A DNA stretch of 64,000 bases from a virus. Position 1 is the stretch's first letter; each line of letters begins with the position of its first letter. Below, in pieces: positions 1 to 9,293 of the stretch. The position numbers were made by a program, and so were the translations under genes. The stretch lies in the IMG/VR virus record IMGVR_UViG_3300037042_002125, positions 124,001-188,000 of that record, one strand, 5' to 3'. Under the pieces are notes generated by a model. The model searched no databases. It was not told where the DNA came from and worked only from the letters and a program-made list of their open reading frames with translations.

Positions 1-1863
1 GCTAAAGAAGACACAGCCAAGATGATGGCTTTGTTTAAGCAAAAGGGAAACCTGCATGAAGAAGCTTCGATGAAGCTTAAGGATGTGCAGTCTCTCCTAA
101 AAGGAAATAAGGACCCGTATGTTGCCCAGTATGCTAAGGTAACTCAAGACCTGTTGAAACAACTGATTGAAAGTTCAAAGAATCTTGGTAAGTCAGAGAT
201 TGAGACTGCTGGCGTAATGAGCGACCTTGAGAAGGTCAAAGCTTCTATGGAGAATCTCCCTGAGGAATTCTCTAAGAGGCTTGAAGAAACCACTGAGCTA
301 TTCAACACTCTAAACAAACAACAAGAGCAGCAACGTGCTAAGTGGTCAGCAGATAACAAACGCGCTCAGGACCTTCTTGACGATAGGGCAAAAGAGCTAA
401 AGGAATGGCGTCATAACCTCGGCATGGGTATTGCTGACAAAATTGGTATAGGCGGGTTCAACGTAGGCAACGCAATACGTGGGTACAAGAGCGTAAAGGG
501 CTTTGTCAACAAGCATCGCGAGCTTAGTGCGGCCAAGAAATTGGTCAGGATGACTAACCCTAAGCTTGCTGGTGTTGGCGAAGGGATGAAAGAAGACAAC
601 AAAGCTGAAAACGAAAAAGAGCTTGTTGAGCTAGTAAAAGAATACGTCAACGACAATAAGAAATTCAACCACAAAGTTGTTGATGGTATAGGCAAGAAAA
701 AATCCGGAGGCGGAGATAGCGGTCTTGGCGGCCTTGCTGCGGCTATTACAGCAGGATTGGGAACATTCTTTTCTGGGTCAGGACTTACTAGCTTACTTGG
801 TAGTATAGCTGGTAAAATTCCTCTTGGGCAAGTTGCTTCCTCGTTAGCTAGAGTTGCTGGCCCTGCTGCCCTGGTAGCAGGTGCTGGGTATGCTGGTTGG
901 CAAGTAGGAACAAAGATTTATGAAAAGTACGGCGACGAGATACAAACAGGCATAGGCAAAATAGATGACTTTGTATCTCACCTGTTTGGTCGACAATCCG
1001 TAAACGACATAAATAGGGCAGCAACTGCACCAATGCCGTTTACACCTAAGAGCGGGACAACTCGCGGACTAGGTGGAGGAGGTGGGCGAGGCTCAGTTAA
1101 TCCGCCAATGGTTACCCCAGATGACTCTCCCTCTGTAGTAAGCACAGGAGGACAGGTATCTGGATCTACTGGCACAGGAACATCAATGCCAGACACTGGC
1201 GTAGGTGGAGGTCGTGGTCGTATCAATCCAGCCAACGTAGATCCAAATTCTGTGCAGCTTAATAGTGGCGCAAACGTAAAAGGCTTGAACCCAAGTGTTA
1301 AAGCCAACCTCATGGGTATGGCTACAGAGTACCAACAACTGACAGGGAAGAAACTCCCGATCAACAGTGCTTTCCGCTCTATTGATGAACAGGCTAAGCT
1401 ATACAAGACGAAGCCTAAGGGAATGGCGGCTGCCCCTGGTAGCTCACTCCACAATTTTGGCTTTGCTGTTGATACAAATTCAGGCGTTGGTGGTGAGTTG
1501 CAGAAGAATGGCTTGCTTGCCAAGTATGGGTTTGAAAGACCTCTAAGCAAGGAACCTTGGCACATGCAACCTGCGGGCATGACTTTGGCGGCTGCCCGTA
1601 GTGGTTTGTACTCTGGAGATGCTCCAGCAGATCAAGGTGGACCTGGCGAATCTGCTGCAAGGGCAGCGCCTGCTGCTCAGGCTGTAACGGCTGCTGTATC
1701 GCCAGGAGATACTGGAAACGTATCTGGCCCAGGCGGGGGTGGTGCAGGTGGTGGATCTGGTAAAGGCTCAATGGGCGTCCCTTCACAAAGTAGCGTTAAG
1801 GATATTCCTACGTTTGACCAGTCAGACGGGATGTTCTTGGCTATGAATCTTGGAGTATGCTAA
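1..1863 (+). CDS. Tail/baseplate protein with C-terminal M15 (VanY-type) peptidase domain, 5'-truncated by window
   Basis: The reading frame is open from base 1, so the gene starts upstream of the window. The first internal ATG is at 22, and residue numbers below count from it. The N-terminal part (about residues 1-230) is charged and helical, probably coiled coil. A Gly/Ala-rich hydrophobic stretch follows (about 240-300), then Gly/Ser/Pro linkers. Residues about 425-520 match the M15 D-Ala-D-Ala carboxypeptidase/endopeptidase family: SSLHNFGFAVD supplies the SxHxxGxAxD metal site (H477, D484) and EPWH (E511, H514) the second metal/catalytic motif. Such domains on tail proteins cut peptide cross-links of peptidoglycan during DNA injection. 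The C-terminus is Gly/Ala rich. The stop is followed directly by the next ATG, and the neighbour carries a glycan-cutting domain. The peptidase call is firm. The tail location is inferred from context; a tape-measure-related protein is an alternative. Confidence 0.75.
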   Translation, partial: AKEDTAKMMALFKQKGNLHEEASMKLKDVQSLLKGNKDPYVAQYAKVTQDLLKQLIESSKNLGKSEIETAGVMSDLEKVKASMENLPEEFSKRLEETTELFNTLNKQQEQQRAKWSADNKRAQDLLDDRAKELKEWRHNLGMGIADKIGIGGFNVGNAIRGYKSVKGFVNKHRELSAAKKLVRMTNPKLAGVGEGMKEDNKAENEKELVELVKEYVNDNKKFNHKVVDGIGKKKSGGGDSGLGGLAAAITAGLGTFFSGSGLTSLLGSIAGKIPLGQVASSLARVAGPAALVAGAGYAGWQVGTKIYEKYGDEIQTGIGKIDDFVSHLFGRQSVNDINRAATAPMPFTPKSGTTRGLGGGGGRGSVNPPMVTPDDSPSVVSTGGQVSGSTGTGTSMPDTGVGGGRGRINPANVDPNSVQLNSGANVKGLNPSVKANLMGMATEYQQLTGKKLPINSAFRSIDEQAKLYKTKPKGMAAAPGSSLHNFGFAVDTNSGVGGELQKNGLLAKYGFERPLSKEPWHMQPAGMTLAAARSGLYSGDAPADQGGPGESAARAAPAAQAVTAAVSPGDTGNVSGPGGGGAGGGSGKGSMGVPSQSSVKDIPTFDQSDGMFLAMNLGVC

Positions 1864-3132
1864 ATGTTAGTCTCTACGGCTGCTGCCTTGATAAGCATAA
1901 TGCACAGAGACAAAAAGGCAATAAGACTAGCTGTTCATAAAGGAATAGGCAATAAGGACGATGATAAGTCTTCCTTTTCCTGGATGGGGTCTATGCTTGC
2001 AATGTCTTTTGCTGGACCTTTGATATACAAATTTATTGAACATGCTTTTGGCGCAAAATTATTTGGTGATCCAGATAGTACAGACTTAGCAGAGCAACAA
2101 GGTTTAGTAGGGGCTGCGGTGGAAGCAGTCAAGACTGGTTCCTCAAATATGTTGGACAGTCTATTGGGAAAGCCAAAGAAGGCTGAAGAAAGTGCCCCTG
2201 CACCAGATCAAGTTGAACAAGGGCCTACTACCAGAGGATTAGTACGCAAAGGTTCTCAGATTTCAAAAATAGCTTCGCCAACAAAAGATATTGACAACGC
2301 ATTAAGAGCGGTTGCTATAAGAGAGAAGATTGAATACGGCTTGCTCTATGCCTTTGCTGGGGTTGAATCAACGTTTAGCTCTGGAGCGCAAGCGAGTTCA
2401 TCTTCTGCTCAGGGGTTGTTTCAATTTACGTCTAGCACTTGGGATTACTTGACCAACAAAATTTATCCCGAGTTAGGCTATGTGTCAGCAGATAGAAAAG
2501 ATCCTGCAAAGTCTGCTACTGTTGCATCTAAATATATTAAATCGATCCAAACAACTCTTAAGAATTTCTTAGGCAAGATGCCTACAATAGGCCAAACTTA
2601 TCTTGGGTACTTTATGGGGCCCTCTGGTGCAAAGAAATTCCTTGGAGCATTGTTAAAAGATGCAAATCAGCTAGGCTCTTCAATATTTCCTAATCAAGCA
2701 AAGGCGAATCCTAACATTTTTTCAGAGGGTGGAAAACCTTTGACACTTAAGCAGATCTTGGACAAGTTGGAAGGAAAAGTAGGCGTGTATTATGCGCAAG
2801 CAGGTACAGTTTCTGGCCAAGGTAATACGCAAATGGCAACTAACTCTCCCGGCAAAGGAGACAGCGTTACACCCGTAGGACAAGGTGCCCAAGTAGCCCA
2901 GGTTTCTAAACCAACCGCACAACCTCCTAGAGTTGAAGCTACTGCCACACAAGTTGTTCAAGCGGTTACTCCTTCGCAATTGCCTTCCTCTTTTAAAGTA
3001 GAGAGGTACACTTTGCTAGAGGGTGAAAGCCAAAACTATATACTACCCCATATTGGTAGTGGTGGCAATAACAATGCGGAACTCACTTACGTTAGAGACA
3101 GTCAGAACAGAATGACTGCCGTTTACGCCTGA
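1864..3132 (+). CDS. Tail-associated lytic transglycosylase-domain (SLT) protein
   Basis: A 422-residue protein whose ATG immediately follows the upstream stop, with a GGAG ribosome site in the upstream gene. Residues about 145-270 look like a soluble lytic transglycosylase fold. GVESTF contains the expected catalytic glutamate (E168), followed by SSSAQGLFQFTSSTW, the usual Ala-x-Gly-Leu-x-Gln-Phe signature. It should cleave the glycan strand beta-1,4 bond, complementing the peptidase domain of the preceding protein. The first 60 residues contain two hydrophobic segments (about 1-12 and 40-58). The region after residue 300 is Gln/Pro/Val rich and probably a linker. It lies at the head of the baseplate operon, which fits a virion-associated lysin acting at genome entry. 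It could instead be the C-terminal half of a longer tape-measure-like protein in related phages. Confidence 0.75.
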   Translation: MLVSTAAALISIMHRDKKAIRLAVHKGIGNKDDDKSSFSWMGSMLAMSFAGPLIYKFIEHAFGAKLFGDPDSTDLAEQQGLVGAAVEAVKTGSSNMLDSLLGKPKKAEESAPAPDQVEQGPTTRGLVRKGSQISKIASPTKDIDNALRAVAIREKIEYGLLYAFAGVESTFSSGAQASSSSAQGLFQFTSSTWDYLTNKIYPELGYVSADRKDPAKSATVASKYIKSIQTTLKNFLGKMPTIGQTYLGYFMGPSGAKKFLGALLKDANQLGSSIFPNQAKANPNIFSEGGKPLTLKQILDKLEGKVGVYYAQAGTVSGQGNTQMATNSPGKGDSVTPVGQGAQVAQVSKPTAQPPRVEATATQVVQAVTPSQLPSSFKVERYTLLEGESQNYILPHIGSGGNNNAELTYVRDSQNRMTAVYA

Positions 3133-3157
3133 CCTGAACATTTAAGGACTATACACC

Positions 3158-4084
3158 ATGGCAGATCCAAGTACATTTGGTACTGTTGTTGACAGACAAA
3201 ACAAAGGTAGTTTCAACTCGCACAGTACAAACAACGCCAAGTCAATAAAAGAGTTGGCGTACAAGACATACATTGTCGCTTCTGAACAGAGCATTATTGT
3301 TGAGGCTTGGTTGCCTGAGACGTTCATGCTTGACGTTAACGCCAAATACGAAGCCCCTTATGAACAGGGAATAGGTGCATTAGGTGCTATGCAAGGTCTT
3401 AGCGAGATGGCTCGCTTCCTTGGCCTGAGTTTGACTACACAGGCTATGACGGCTCAGGTATGGCAAGGTGGTTCGTTTATTGATCTAAGCATACCGCTAG
3501 TCTTTCAAGCTGAGACTGACGCGGGAAGAGACGTAATGTTTCCTATCAAACAGTTGCTGAGTTTGACAATGCCTAAAGACCCTTCTGGCGGAGGTTTCTT
3601 GACTGCCCCAGGTCCGCGTATTGACATAAATAAGCTGGCATCTAATGGTCTTGAAGGTGTTACAAAGGCTTTTACTGATGTAAAAGATAGTTTAGGCAAG
3701 GTCATAGGCTCCCTAGCAACTCCAGTTGACACTGGCAAGAAGGTGGTCAATGGGAACTCTGGATTCATCCAGGGATCTGTTGATACGGCCAACAACGTAG
3801 CTCGTAGTTTATCATCTGCCCTTGTAAATAGCGTTGTCAATAACATTAGCTTGTACGTTGGAAAGTTTTTGTACTTCCCATCAGTGGTCATAACAGATGT
3901 TAGTCCAACCTATGATGTTATATTAGGACCTGACATGAACCCTCTTAGAGCAAGTGTGAACGTTGGCCTACGCACGTTCTATATGCCTACAAGTTCAGAT
4001 ATTGACTTAATGTTCCCCTCTACTCTAAGCCTTGACCCAACAGCAGGTTATGGGTATGGGACTTCTACTCGTAAGGGTTTGTGA
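3158..4084 (+). CDS. Putative baseplate/tail protein, function not assigned
   Basis: A 308-residue protein with no motif I can name with confidence. It sits between the tail lysins and the gp53/LysM-like and gp27-like genes, where myoviruses encode hub or tail-tube-initiator proteins. The sequence is rich in beta-strand-like stretches (about 30-130 and 235-300) around a Ser/Asn/Val-rich middle (about 165-230). The N-terminal half reads like a tube-type fold with alternating hydrophobic residues. The ATG at 3158 is preceded by AAGGACT at good spacing. The stop lies 1 base before the next start, suggesting translational coupling. A structural baseplate role is inferred only from position; a gp48/gp54-type cap is one possibility. 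Confidence 0.5.
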   Translation: MADPSTFGTVVDRQNKGSFNSHSTNNAKSIKELAYKTYIVASEQSIIVEAWLPETFMLDVNAKYEAPYEQGIGALGAMQGLSEMARFLGLSLTTQAMTAQVWQGGSFIDLSIPLVFQAETDAGRDVMFPIKQLLSLTMPKDPSGGGFLTAPGPRIDINKLASNGLEGVTKAFTDVKDSLGKVIGSLATPVDTGKKVVNGNSGFIQGSVDTANNVARSLSSALVNSVVNNISLYVGKFLYFPSVVITDVSPTYDVILGPDMNPLRASVNVGLRTFYMPTSSDIDLMFPSTLSLDPTAGYGYGTSTRKGL

Positions 4085-4085
4085 T

Positions 4086-4439
4086 ATGGCATCTGCAATT
4101 CTTGACCTAAACAGAACAGCATATTTGTCTGTTGGTGGTACGCCACAAATGCCGTATGTTGATTATCTTAGTCCAAAGTATGTCAACATAAAGTACCTGC
4201 TTCCACCAACTAAGATATACACTGTGGATGCCTCTGACCATGCTAATGCCCCCGGGATTGCTTTCAATTTCTATGGTAGTGTGGACTACTGGTGGGTTGT
4301 TTGCATGTACAACGGAATCCTTGACCCAATAACAGAATTAGAGCCAGGCACATCTCTTCAGTTGCCGTCTCTTGTTGACGTAAACGCATTCCTTTCCTCG
4401 CAGGACACCAATCAGCTTGACACTGTGGTGACAATCTAA
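4086..4439 (+). CDS. Baseplate wedge protein, gp53/LysM-like
   Basis: The start at 4086 is chosen because its ATG lies one base after the upstream TGA, giving 117 residues. The longer frame from 4032 would overlap the upstream gene by 53 bases. The C-terminal half contains DYWWVVCMYNGILDP, then a Pro-Gly-Thr turn and Leu-Pro-Ser. This is the LysM-like pattern of T4 gp53-type wedge proteins and of Mu-type LysM tail proteins, in which an aromatic WW segment, an Asn-x-Ile-x-Asp/Asn-Pro turn and a PGxxLxxP end are typical. In T4, gp53 helps join wedges around the hub. The stop TAA is followed immediately by the next ATG. Confidence 0.6.
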   Translation: MASAILDLNRTAYLSVGGTPQMPYVDYLSPKYVNIKYLLPPTKIYTVDASDHANAPGIAFNFYGSVDYWWVVCMYNGILDPITELEPGTSLQLPSLVDVNAFLSSQDTNQLDTVVTI

Positions 4440-5567
4440 ATGCCGTTAGCCATAACAGACCGAATTTATTTACAGATTCGGATTAACAATGTTGAAATTC
4501 CGCTTGATCAGAATACAATTAGCTACCTACACATTGTAGAGAGCGTGCGTATCTATGTACCTATGCTGAGTTTCAAGATCAACGATATTACAAAGTTCCT
4601 TACTCGTAATGACTTGCTGGTAGACGGCTCCTTGATTGAGATAACGATTGAGATTGAAGGGTACAGGACAGTGTACGTGTTTAGATTGTTTGGTTCGTCA
4701 GAGCTTATAGCTAATGGCGCTACCTCATACATCATCAAAGGGTACTTGAATGTTCCTAGGTACTGGACACAGTCTTCTGTTGAGTCATTAAAAGGGAGCG
4801 CCAGCAAGTCCTTACAGGCAATAGCTTCGGCAGTAAACCTAACTTACACTGGGGTAACTACTACAGAGGACCAGCTGTGGGTGCCAATGAATCGCAAGTA
4901 TTGCGATTTTGCCAAGGCCATTGTAGACGGAGCGTCTATTTCTGGAACGTCGTGCATAAAATTGGCTGTTACTGCTGACAAAGAAATGCTGGTGCGAGAC
5001 ATTTCTACAGCTTTGCAGGCTGAACCAAAAGAACTATTCTCTAACAAAGATAGTTCGGCAGAATCTGCCTTTATAATAACTGACTATGAGGCGCTGAATA
5101 AATCAGGTTTCTTCAATGCAAGCACTGGTTACAAAGATTTTAAGATCCTGCAATCAGTTCTTGCTGACGATATTCAGATCAAAGACGTATCGTTCAATAA
5201 GAACAGTCGAAAGATGATGATCAACAAGGGAATACAAGCGGGTGTTGAACAAAACCGCGTGGCGTTTGCCCCTATAGATGTTGGTAATGTGAGCAGTACA
5301 TACGAGAGTGCTAAATATCAAAATAGGCGGCTGTCTAACCTGTTTGTATTTGGTCTTAATTTCCTTACACCTAGACCGGTTAAGAGTAAATTATTGGACG
5401 TAGTAGGTACAGAGATAAGTAAACCAGATCTAGACGGAGTGTCTCAGTACAGTGGCAAGTATCTTCTTACCAGCAAGGTCACGTACATCCATGGTATGAA
5501 TTTCTTTCACAAATGTGAGGTTTATAGGCATGGGCTTAACGCAATTCAAGAATCAACTCAGATCTAG
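4440..5567 (+). CDS. Baseplate hub protein, gp27/gpD-like
   Basis: A 375-residue protein. The N-terminal region (about 1-110) has the two-barrel pattern of phage hub proteins (T4 gp27, Mu gp44, P2 gpD), with alternating beta strands such as the IEITIEIEGYRTVYVFRLFG stretch. A helical insertion follows (SVESLKGSASKSLQAIASAV, about 115-135), as in gpD-like proteins, then further beta segments up to YLLTSKVTYIHGMNFFHKCEV near the end. Trimers of such proteins form the adaptor between tail tube and spike. The next gene encodes the spike, which is the usual order. The start abuts the upstream stop. The assignment rests on fold-like pattern and gene order, not on a catalytic motif. Confidence 0.65.
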   Translation: MPLAITDRIYLQIRINNVEIPLDQNTISYLHIVESVRIYVPMLSFKINDITKFLTRNDLLVDGSLIEITIEIEGYRTVYVFRLFGSSELIANGATSYIIKGYLNVPRYWTQSSVESLKGSASKSLQAIASAVNLTYTGVTTTEDQLWVPMNRKYCDFAKAIVDGASISGTSCIKLAVTADKEMLVRDISTALQAEPKELFSNKDSSAESAFIITDYEALNKSGFFNASTGYKDFKILQSVLADDIQIKDVSFNKNSRKMMINKGIQAGVEQNRVAFAPIDVGNVSSTYESAKYQNRRLSNLFVFGLNFLTPRPVKSKLLDVVGTEISKPDLDGVSQYSGKYLLTSKVTYIHGMNFFHKCEVYRHGLNAIQESTQI

Positions 5568-5575
5568 GAATATCC

Positions 5576-6316
5576 ATGATTGATAACCTAAATGACCAAG
5601 ACAAGCCAAACTATTCTGGGTATTTCATTGGCACAGTCTTGTTCAATGAGGACCCAGACAAGATTGAGAGAATCAAGGTTACTATACCTAGTCTCCTTCA
5701 AGGTGATAAAGACAAGCTACCTTGGTTGGGTAAGAAGAAAGCTGAGCTTTTCCCTGATGCAAAGGATGGGACGTTTGGAACGTTCGGTTTAGTGCCTGCT
5801 GTAGGCACTCAGGTCATAGTCAGTTTTCAAGATGCAAACCCGTTGTACGGTATGTATGAGGCTTGCCCACACCAATCAAATGAGAGAGTAGCAGAGGCGC
5901 TCACTAATTATCTGTATAGGTATGGGTTCAAAGACCCAGCAGGTAATTTGTTCATGGTTGATACTAAACCAGGTGCTGTAGAGATTTTGGTCCAACATAA
6001 GAGCGGAACACTTATCAGAATAGTTGATAACGGAGACATGGAAGTTATAGTGGTTAAAGACTTGTCAGTGAACGTAACTGGTAATTCCACAATACAAGTC
6101 TCAGGCAATTCTGACGTAACCATATCTGGCGCTGCGACGTTGTCAGTTGCTGGAGGTATAACTTCCGATACACCTACGTGGAATCACACTGGAAACATTA
6201 ACATAACTGGCAAGGTCACTGTTACCAACGATGTTGTCGCAGCTGGCATATCGCTTAAGTCTCACCTCCATATGGGAGTAACTTCTGGTACAAGTATGAC
6301 AGGCATCCCGGTTTAA
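5576..6316 (+). CDS. Baseplate central spike, gp5/gpV-like with metal-binding tip
   Basis: A 246-residue protein. Residues about 15-95 look like the OB-fold of spike proteins: GTVLFNEDPDKIERIKVTIP, then LPWLG, then VGTQVIVSF and GMYEACP. The middle (about 140-215) is a run of short Val/Thr/Ser-rich strands (SVNVTGNSTIQVSGNSDVTI) typical of the triple-stranded beta-helix that pierces the outer membrane. The C-terminus ends in SHLHMGV...TGIPV. H230-L-H232 matches the HxH motif that binds an iron ion at the tip of P2 gpV/phi92-type spikes. Unlike T4 gp5 there is no lysozyme domain here. Lytic domains are instead on the two genes at the left edge. The start has a TAGGA site 6 bases upstream. Confidence 0.8.
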   Translation: MIDNLNDQDKPNYSGYFIGTVLFNEDPDKIERIKVTIPSLLQGDKDKLPWLGKKKAELFPDAKDGTFGTFGLVPAVGTQVIVSFQDANPLYGMYEACPHQSNERVAEALTNYLYRYGFKDPAGNLFMVDTKPGAVEILVQHKSGTLIRIVDNGDMEVIVVKDLSVNVTGNSTIQVSGNSDVTISGAATLSVAGGITSDTPTWNHTGNINITGKVTVTNDVVAAGISLKSHLHMGVTSGTSMTGIPV

Positions 6317-6332
6317 CTTAAGGTGAACATAT

Positions 6333-6758
6333 ATGGCAATTGATCCACAACGTCCAAGACTATCTGAGCAGACAGTTAACGTCGTTTGGTTAGACGTTAA
6401 CACTCTGTTGGGAACAGGTCTTAAACCCGACTTGCTTCCCGACGTGAACGCTATAAATAATAGTTTGTACAATTTGTTCCGGTGTCCAGTAGGCGCGCGA
6501 GGACCAATATTCCAACCAGAGTATGGTTCAAGCATTTTTAAGCTATTGCATGAACCTTTGGATTACATAACGGCCAACAAGGTTAGGATGTTCACAATAC
6601 AAGCCATTCAAAGATGGGAACCTCGCATTGTTCTTGACATGGCACGGTCCAGAGTAGATCCTGATCTTAATAGAAACGCTTACATGGTTTCAATCTACTA
6701 CTCTATAGTGGCTACAAAGCAACTTGGAAATGGCTCTTACATACTAGGTAAATCATGA
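6333..6758 (+). CDS. Baseplate wedge protein gp25/gpW-like
   Basis: A 141-residue protein of the GPW/gp25 family. The conserved core is visible as CPVGARGPIFQPEYGSSI followed by LLHEP and IQRWEPRI, the usual region in which gp25-like proteins carry an EYG/D...L...P and WEPR signature. In contractile tails this protein plugs into the hub-wedge core and connects to the sheath. Its length agrees with T4 gp25 (132 residues). It is followed by a J/gp6-like gene with a 4-base overlap, the standard order in P2, Mu and T4-like baseplates. Confidence 0.9.
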   Translation: MAIDPQRPRLSEQTVNVVWLDVNTLLGTGLKPDLLPDVNAINNSLYNLFRCPVGARGPIFQPEYGSSIFKLLHEPLDYITANKVRMFTIQAIQRWEPRIVLDMARSRVDPDLNRNAYMVSIYYSIVATKQLGNGSYILGKS

Positions 6759-8476
6759 CAATTGAACTATCAAACATATCGCCAGACTTCAATGACCTGG
6801 TTTCACAACTGCAAACAATCCTAGCCTCAAAGGATACCTGGAAAGATCGTCTTACCACGTCTACTGGGCAGACTTTGATTGAAATGATTGCGGCAATCGG
6901 CGCTTATTCTCAGTACAGCATAGAGAGTGCGTTCCAAGAGAACTGGCCTCAAAGTGCCAAGAATGCCAACTCCCTGTATGCAGCCAGTAACTTTATGGGC
7001 GTTCGCGTAAATCGTAAAGGTCCCTCCTCCATAACAATCAACTTTGTTGCTCCTAGTGCAGTGTCATTGCCTGCATACAGCCAGTTCACAGGCGTGGGTA
7101 GCTATTGGTTTAATCGCGACCCAATTGTCTATGACCCTGATATTCTTACTCCCCTCCCTGTTGTGTTGTATCAAGGGCAAGTAAAAACAGAAAATTTCTA
7201 CGGACTAGGCAGCAACTTTCAAGCCTTTATAACAACAGAGACAGCATTCACTGTAGCTGACCAAGACATTACGTTAGAAATAAATAACGTAAGTATACCT
7301 GTAATACAGGAGGGCCTATGGACTAAACCGACTTTACCTGGTGTTCAGGATATGACTTTGCCTTCGGGGCAAATGATGCTTCTGTTTGGTAATGCAATCT
7401 ACGGTTCCCTTCCTACAGTAAATGACCTATGCACCGTAACGTATGTGGTCACGTTGGGGGTTAACGGAGACAACATACCAACGCTTAGCCAGAAATTTAA
7501 TCTTGAGACTGATACAACTAAATACGGTATTGCTACAACGCAAGCTTCTGGTGGCGGTGATCAAACAAGTTACCTAGTGTACAAGAATATAACGCCTGCT
7601 TTGTTTGGGGCGTTTAGTTCTTCCGTAACGGGTAACCAATACAAACGTCTACCTATACAGTACCCGGGTGTTCTAGATGCCAAGACGTTCTCCCAACGAG
7701 AGATAAACCCCTTTGCATTGACCTGGATGAACGTAATCAAGGTCTGTTTGTTGACCAATACCGTCATGGATACTGCTCAGTGGCATGCTTTTGAGACATG
7801 GTACTTAGACCAAACAATGTATAGCACTAGAATCTATAGACAAGATCCTATAGCGAGCAATGTCAATGTAAATGCAAAAGTCTATTGCAAGAATTTTGCC
7901 AATACAAGCGATGTTCATGTTAACACAATAGCCGCAGTAGCCGCAGTGTTCCAACCAAGACAAGGTATCATAGGCCTTGATATCTACAGGTCAGACATAA
8001 TCAATGCAATTTTGCAAGCAGATTCAAATGTTGAGTACGTGGTATTGAATTCTCCTGCGACAGATATCATCTTGTCCTCCTTCATTGTGGACTTTCCAAC
8101 TTGCACGGTTATTCCTTCTGGGGGAACCTTGGCCGTAGGGTACTATGACTACTGCATATCTGCCACGTCATCTCTTGGCGGAGATTCTGCCCCATCTAAG
8201 TGGACTACTGTTCACATAACTGTTCCTAATTCTAGGATTGTTTTGTCGTGGGCCCCAGTTACAAATTCTGTTGGGTACAAAATATGGGGTCGTACAACAC
8301 CGACTCCATTAGGGTTGTTGGCAACCGTTAGCGTCTCTACATTGACCTGGACAGACAACGGAACAGTAGTGCCAGTAGGAAGTGTTCCAGTTGAAGGAAC
8401 AATAGAAACTTACTACCCTAGGTTGAACAGCAACGTACAGGTTATAGGTTACTCAAATCGAGATACGCTTAGTTAA
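6755..8476 (+). CDS. Baseplate wedge protein gp6/J-like with C-terminal Fn3-like domain
   Basis: A 573-residue protein starting in an ATGA overlap with the gp25 gene. The N-terminus (about 1-110: GQTLIEMIAAIGAYSQYSIE, then NSLYAASNFMGVRVNRKGPS) matches the start of J/gp6 proteins, in which the wedge dimer forms. The central region has the beta-rich domain and the residues 350-440 segment (INAILQADSNVEYVVL) corresponds to the conserved baseplate-J C-terminal part. From about 440 to 560 there is an added domain with the rhythm of a fibronectin type III fold (GYYDYCISATSSLGGDSAPS, then SVGYKIWGRT), a common decoration of tail proteins. It builds the wedge ring with gp25 and the next gene product. 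Confidence 0.85.
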   Translation: MTIELSNISPDFNDLVSQLQTILASKDTWKDRLTTSTGQTLIEMIAAIGAYSQYSIESAFQENWPQSAKNANSLYAASNFMGVRVNRKGPSSITINFVAPSAVSLPAYSQFTGVGSYWFNRDPIVYDPDILTPLPVVLYQGQVKTENFYGLGSNFQAFITTETAFTVADQDITLEINNVSIPVIQEGLWTKPTLPGVQDMTLPSGQMMLLFGNAIYGSLPTVNDLCTVTYVVTLGVNGDNIPTLSQKFNLETDTTKYGIATTQASGGGDQTSYLVYKNITPALFGAFSSSVTGNQYKRLPIQYPGVLDAKTFSQREINPFALTWMNVIKVCLLTNTVMDTAQWHAFETWYLDQTMYSTRIYRQDPIASNVNVNAKVYCKNFANTSDVHVNTIAAVAAVFQPRQGIIGLDIYRSDIINAILQADSNVEYVVLNSPATDIILSSFIVDFPTCTVIPSGGTLAVGYYDYCISATSSLGGDSAPSKWTTVHITVPNSRIVLSWAPVTNSVGYKIWGRTTPTPLGLLATVSVSTLTWTDNGTVVPVGSVPVEGTIETYYPRLNSNVQVIGYSNRDTLS

Positions 8477-8490
8477 CTCTAGGACACATA

Positions 8491-9237
8491 ATGTCAAACA
8501 TTGTTAGAAGCACATTGCTTCCTCCTTATTTAGAAGACAGTCCTGCGTGGGCAGACCTAACCGACTCTATCGACGCAGTGTTTGGATCTAAGATTGACGA
8601 TCCAACTCACTGGTTGGCTCGGTTAAGAGATACTTGGATTCTCACTGCCACAACAGAAGGACAACTAGCTGACGCTTCCTTGATGATCCAAAACAGCGAT
8701 TTTGAAGCTATAGAAAAGAACATCTTGATACGTCAAGCTAACATGATAGGTTTTGATCTTGTCGATTCAAACACAATGACTAGCGATCAATACCAACGCA
8801 TGGCTAGATACTTGGCCAAGTATTGGTATGGCAAAGGTACATTCCAGGTACAGAACTTTTTAGGGTTCATAATAGACGCATTGATTACGTTCACGAACAT
8901 GTGGTCAATACAAGGTCTAACATATGACACATACGGACCACTTCTCCCAGAAGGGGATCCTGGTATAGGTGCTCCTATCTGGGAAGGTGGAATTTGGTTT
9001 CCTACAACACACATTGAAGTAGGCATTGATTTGACAAACTCTTATCAAGGTTGGCCTGTTGGATCAACGGCTAGGCTTGCAAAGCTTGTCTATTCTCTTG
9101 CCAACTACAACCTAGTTATCTACAATGTAATCTTGAACATTGGTATTTGGGTACACTCAGTTGATGATCCAAAGATAGGCATAATTGTTACTGCCTGTCC
9201 TTGGGAAGAGATCATAGAAGAGATCGAAACGGTTTAG
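8491..9237 (+). CDS. Putative baseplate wedge protein, tail-protein-I-like
   Basis: A 248-residue protein directly after the J/gp6 gene, the place of P2 gpI or the T4 gp7 N-terminal part. The start LPPYLEDSPAWADLTDSIDAVF resembles the opening of tail protein I family members (short LLPPxL..s...L...), which bind J and link the wedge to fibres. The middle is helical (about 20-130) and the end contains aromatic beta strands (LVYSLANYNLVIYNVI). I did not find a diagnostic motif, so the family is inferred from position and the N-terminal pattern. The ATG at 8491 has a TAGGA site 7 bases upstream. Confidence 0.6.
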   Translation: MSNIVRSTLLPPYLEDSPAWADLTDSIDAVFGSKIDDPTHWLARLRDTWILTATTEGQLADASLMIQNSDFEAIEKNILIRQANMIGFDLVDSNTMTSDQYQRMARYLAKYWYGKGTFQVQNFLGFIIDALITFTNMWSIQGLTYDTYGPLLPEGDPGIGAPIWEGGIWFPTTHIEVGIDLTNSYQGWPVGSTARLAKLVYSLANYNLVIYNVILNIGIWVHSVDDPKIGIIVTACPWEEIIEEIETV

Positions 9238-9249
9238 CATACATTAATC

Positions 9250-9279
9250 TAGCTGTGGGTATTTAATTTAATACAGCTA
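9250..9279 (+). promoter_or_regulatory. Stem-loop enclosing an AT-rich TTTAATTTAAT element upstream of the TTG-start fibre gene
   Basis: TAGCTG (9250-9255) and CAGCTA (9274-9279) are inverted repeats, with a second pairing TATT/AATA inside and an unpaired TGGG bulge. The loop is TAATTT. The same undecamer TTTAATTTAAT recurs at 22432 and at 47626, each in front of a gene. A ribosome site AAGGAG follows at 9281. The role could be promoter, RNA processing site or transcription attenuation. Confidence 0.35.
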
Positions 9280-9293
9280 CAAGGAGAAGAATT

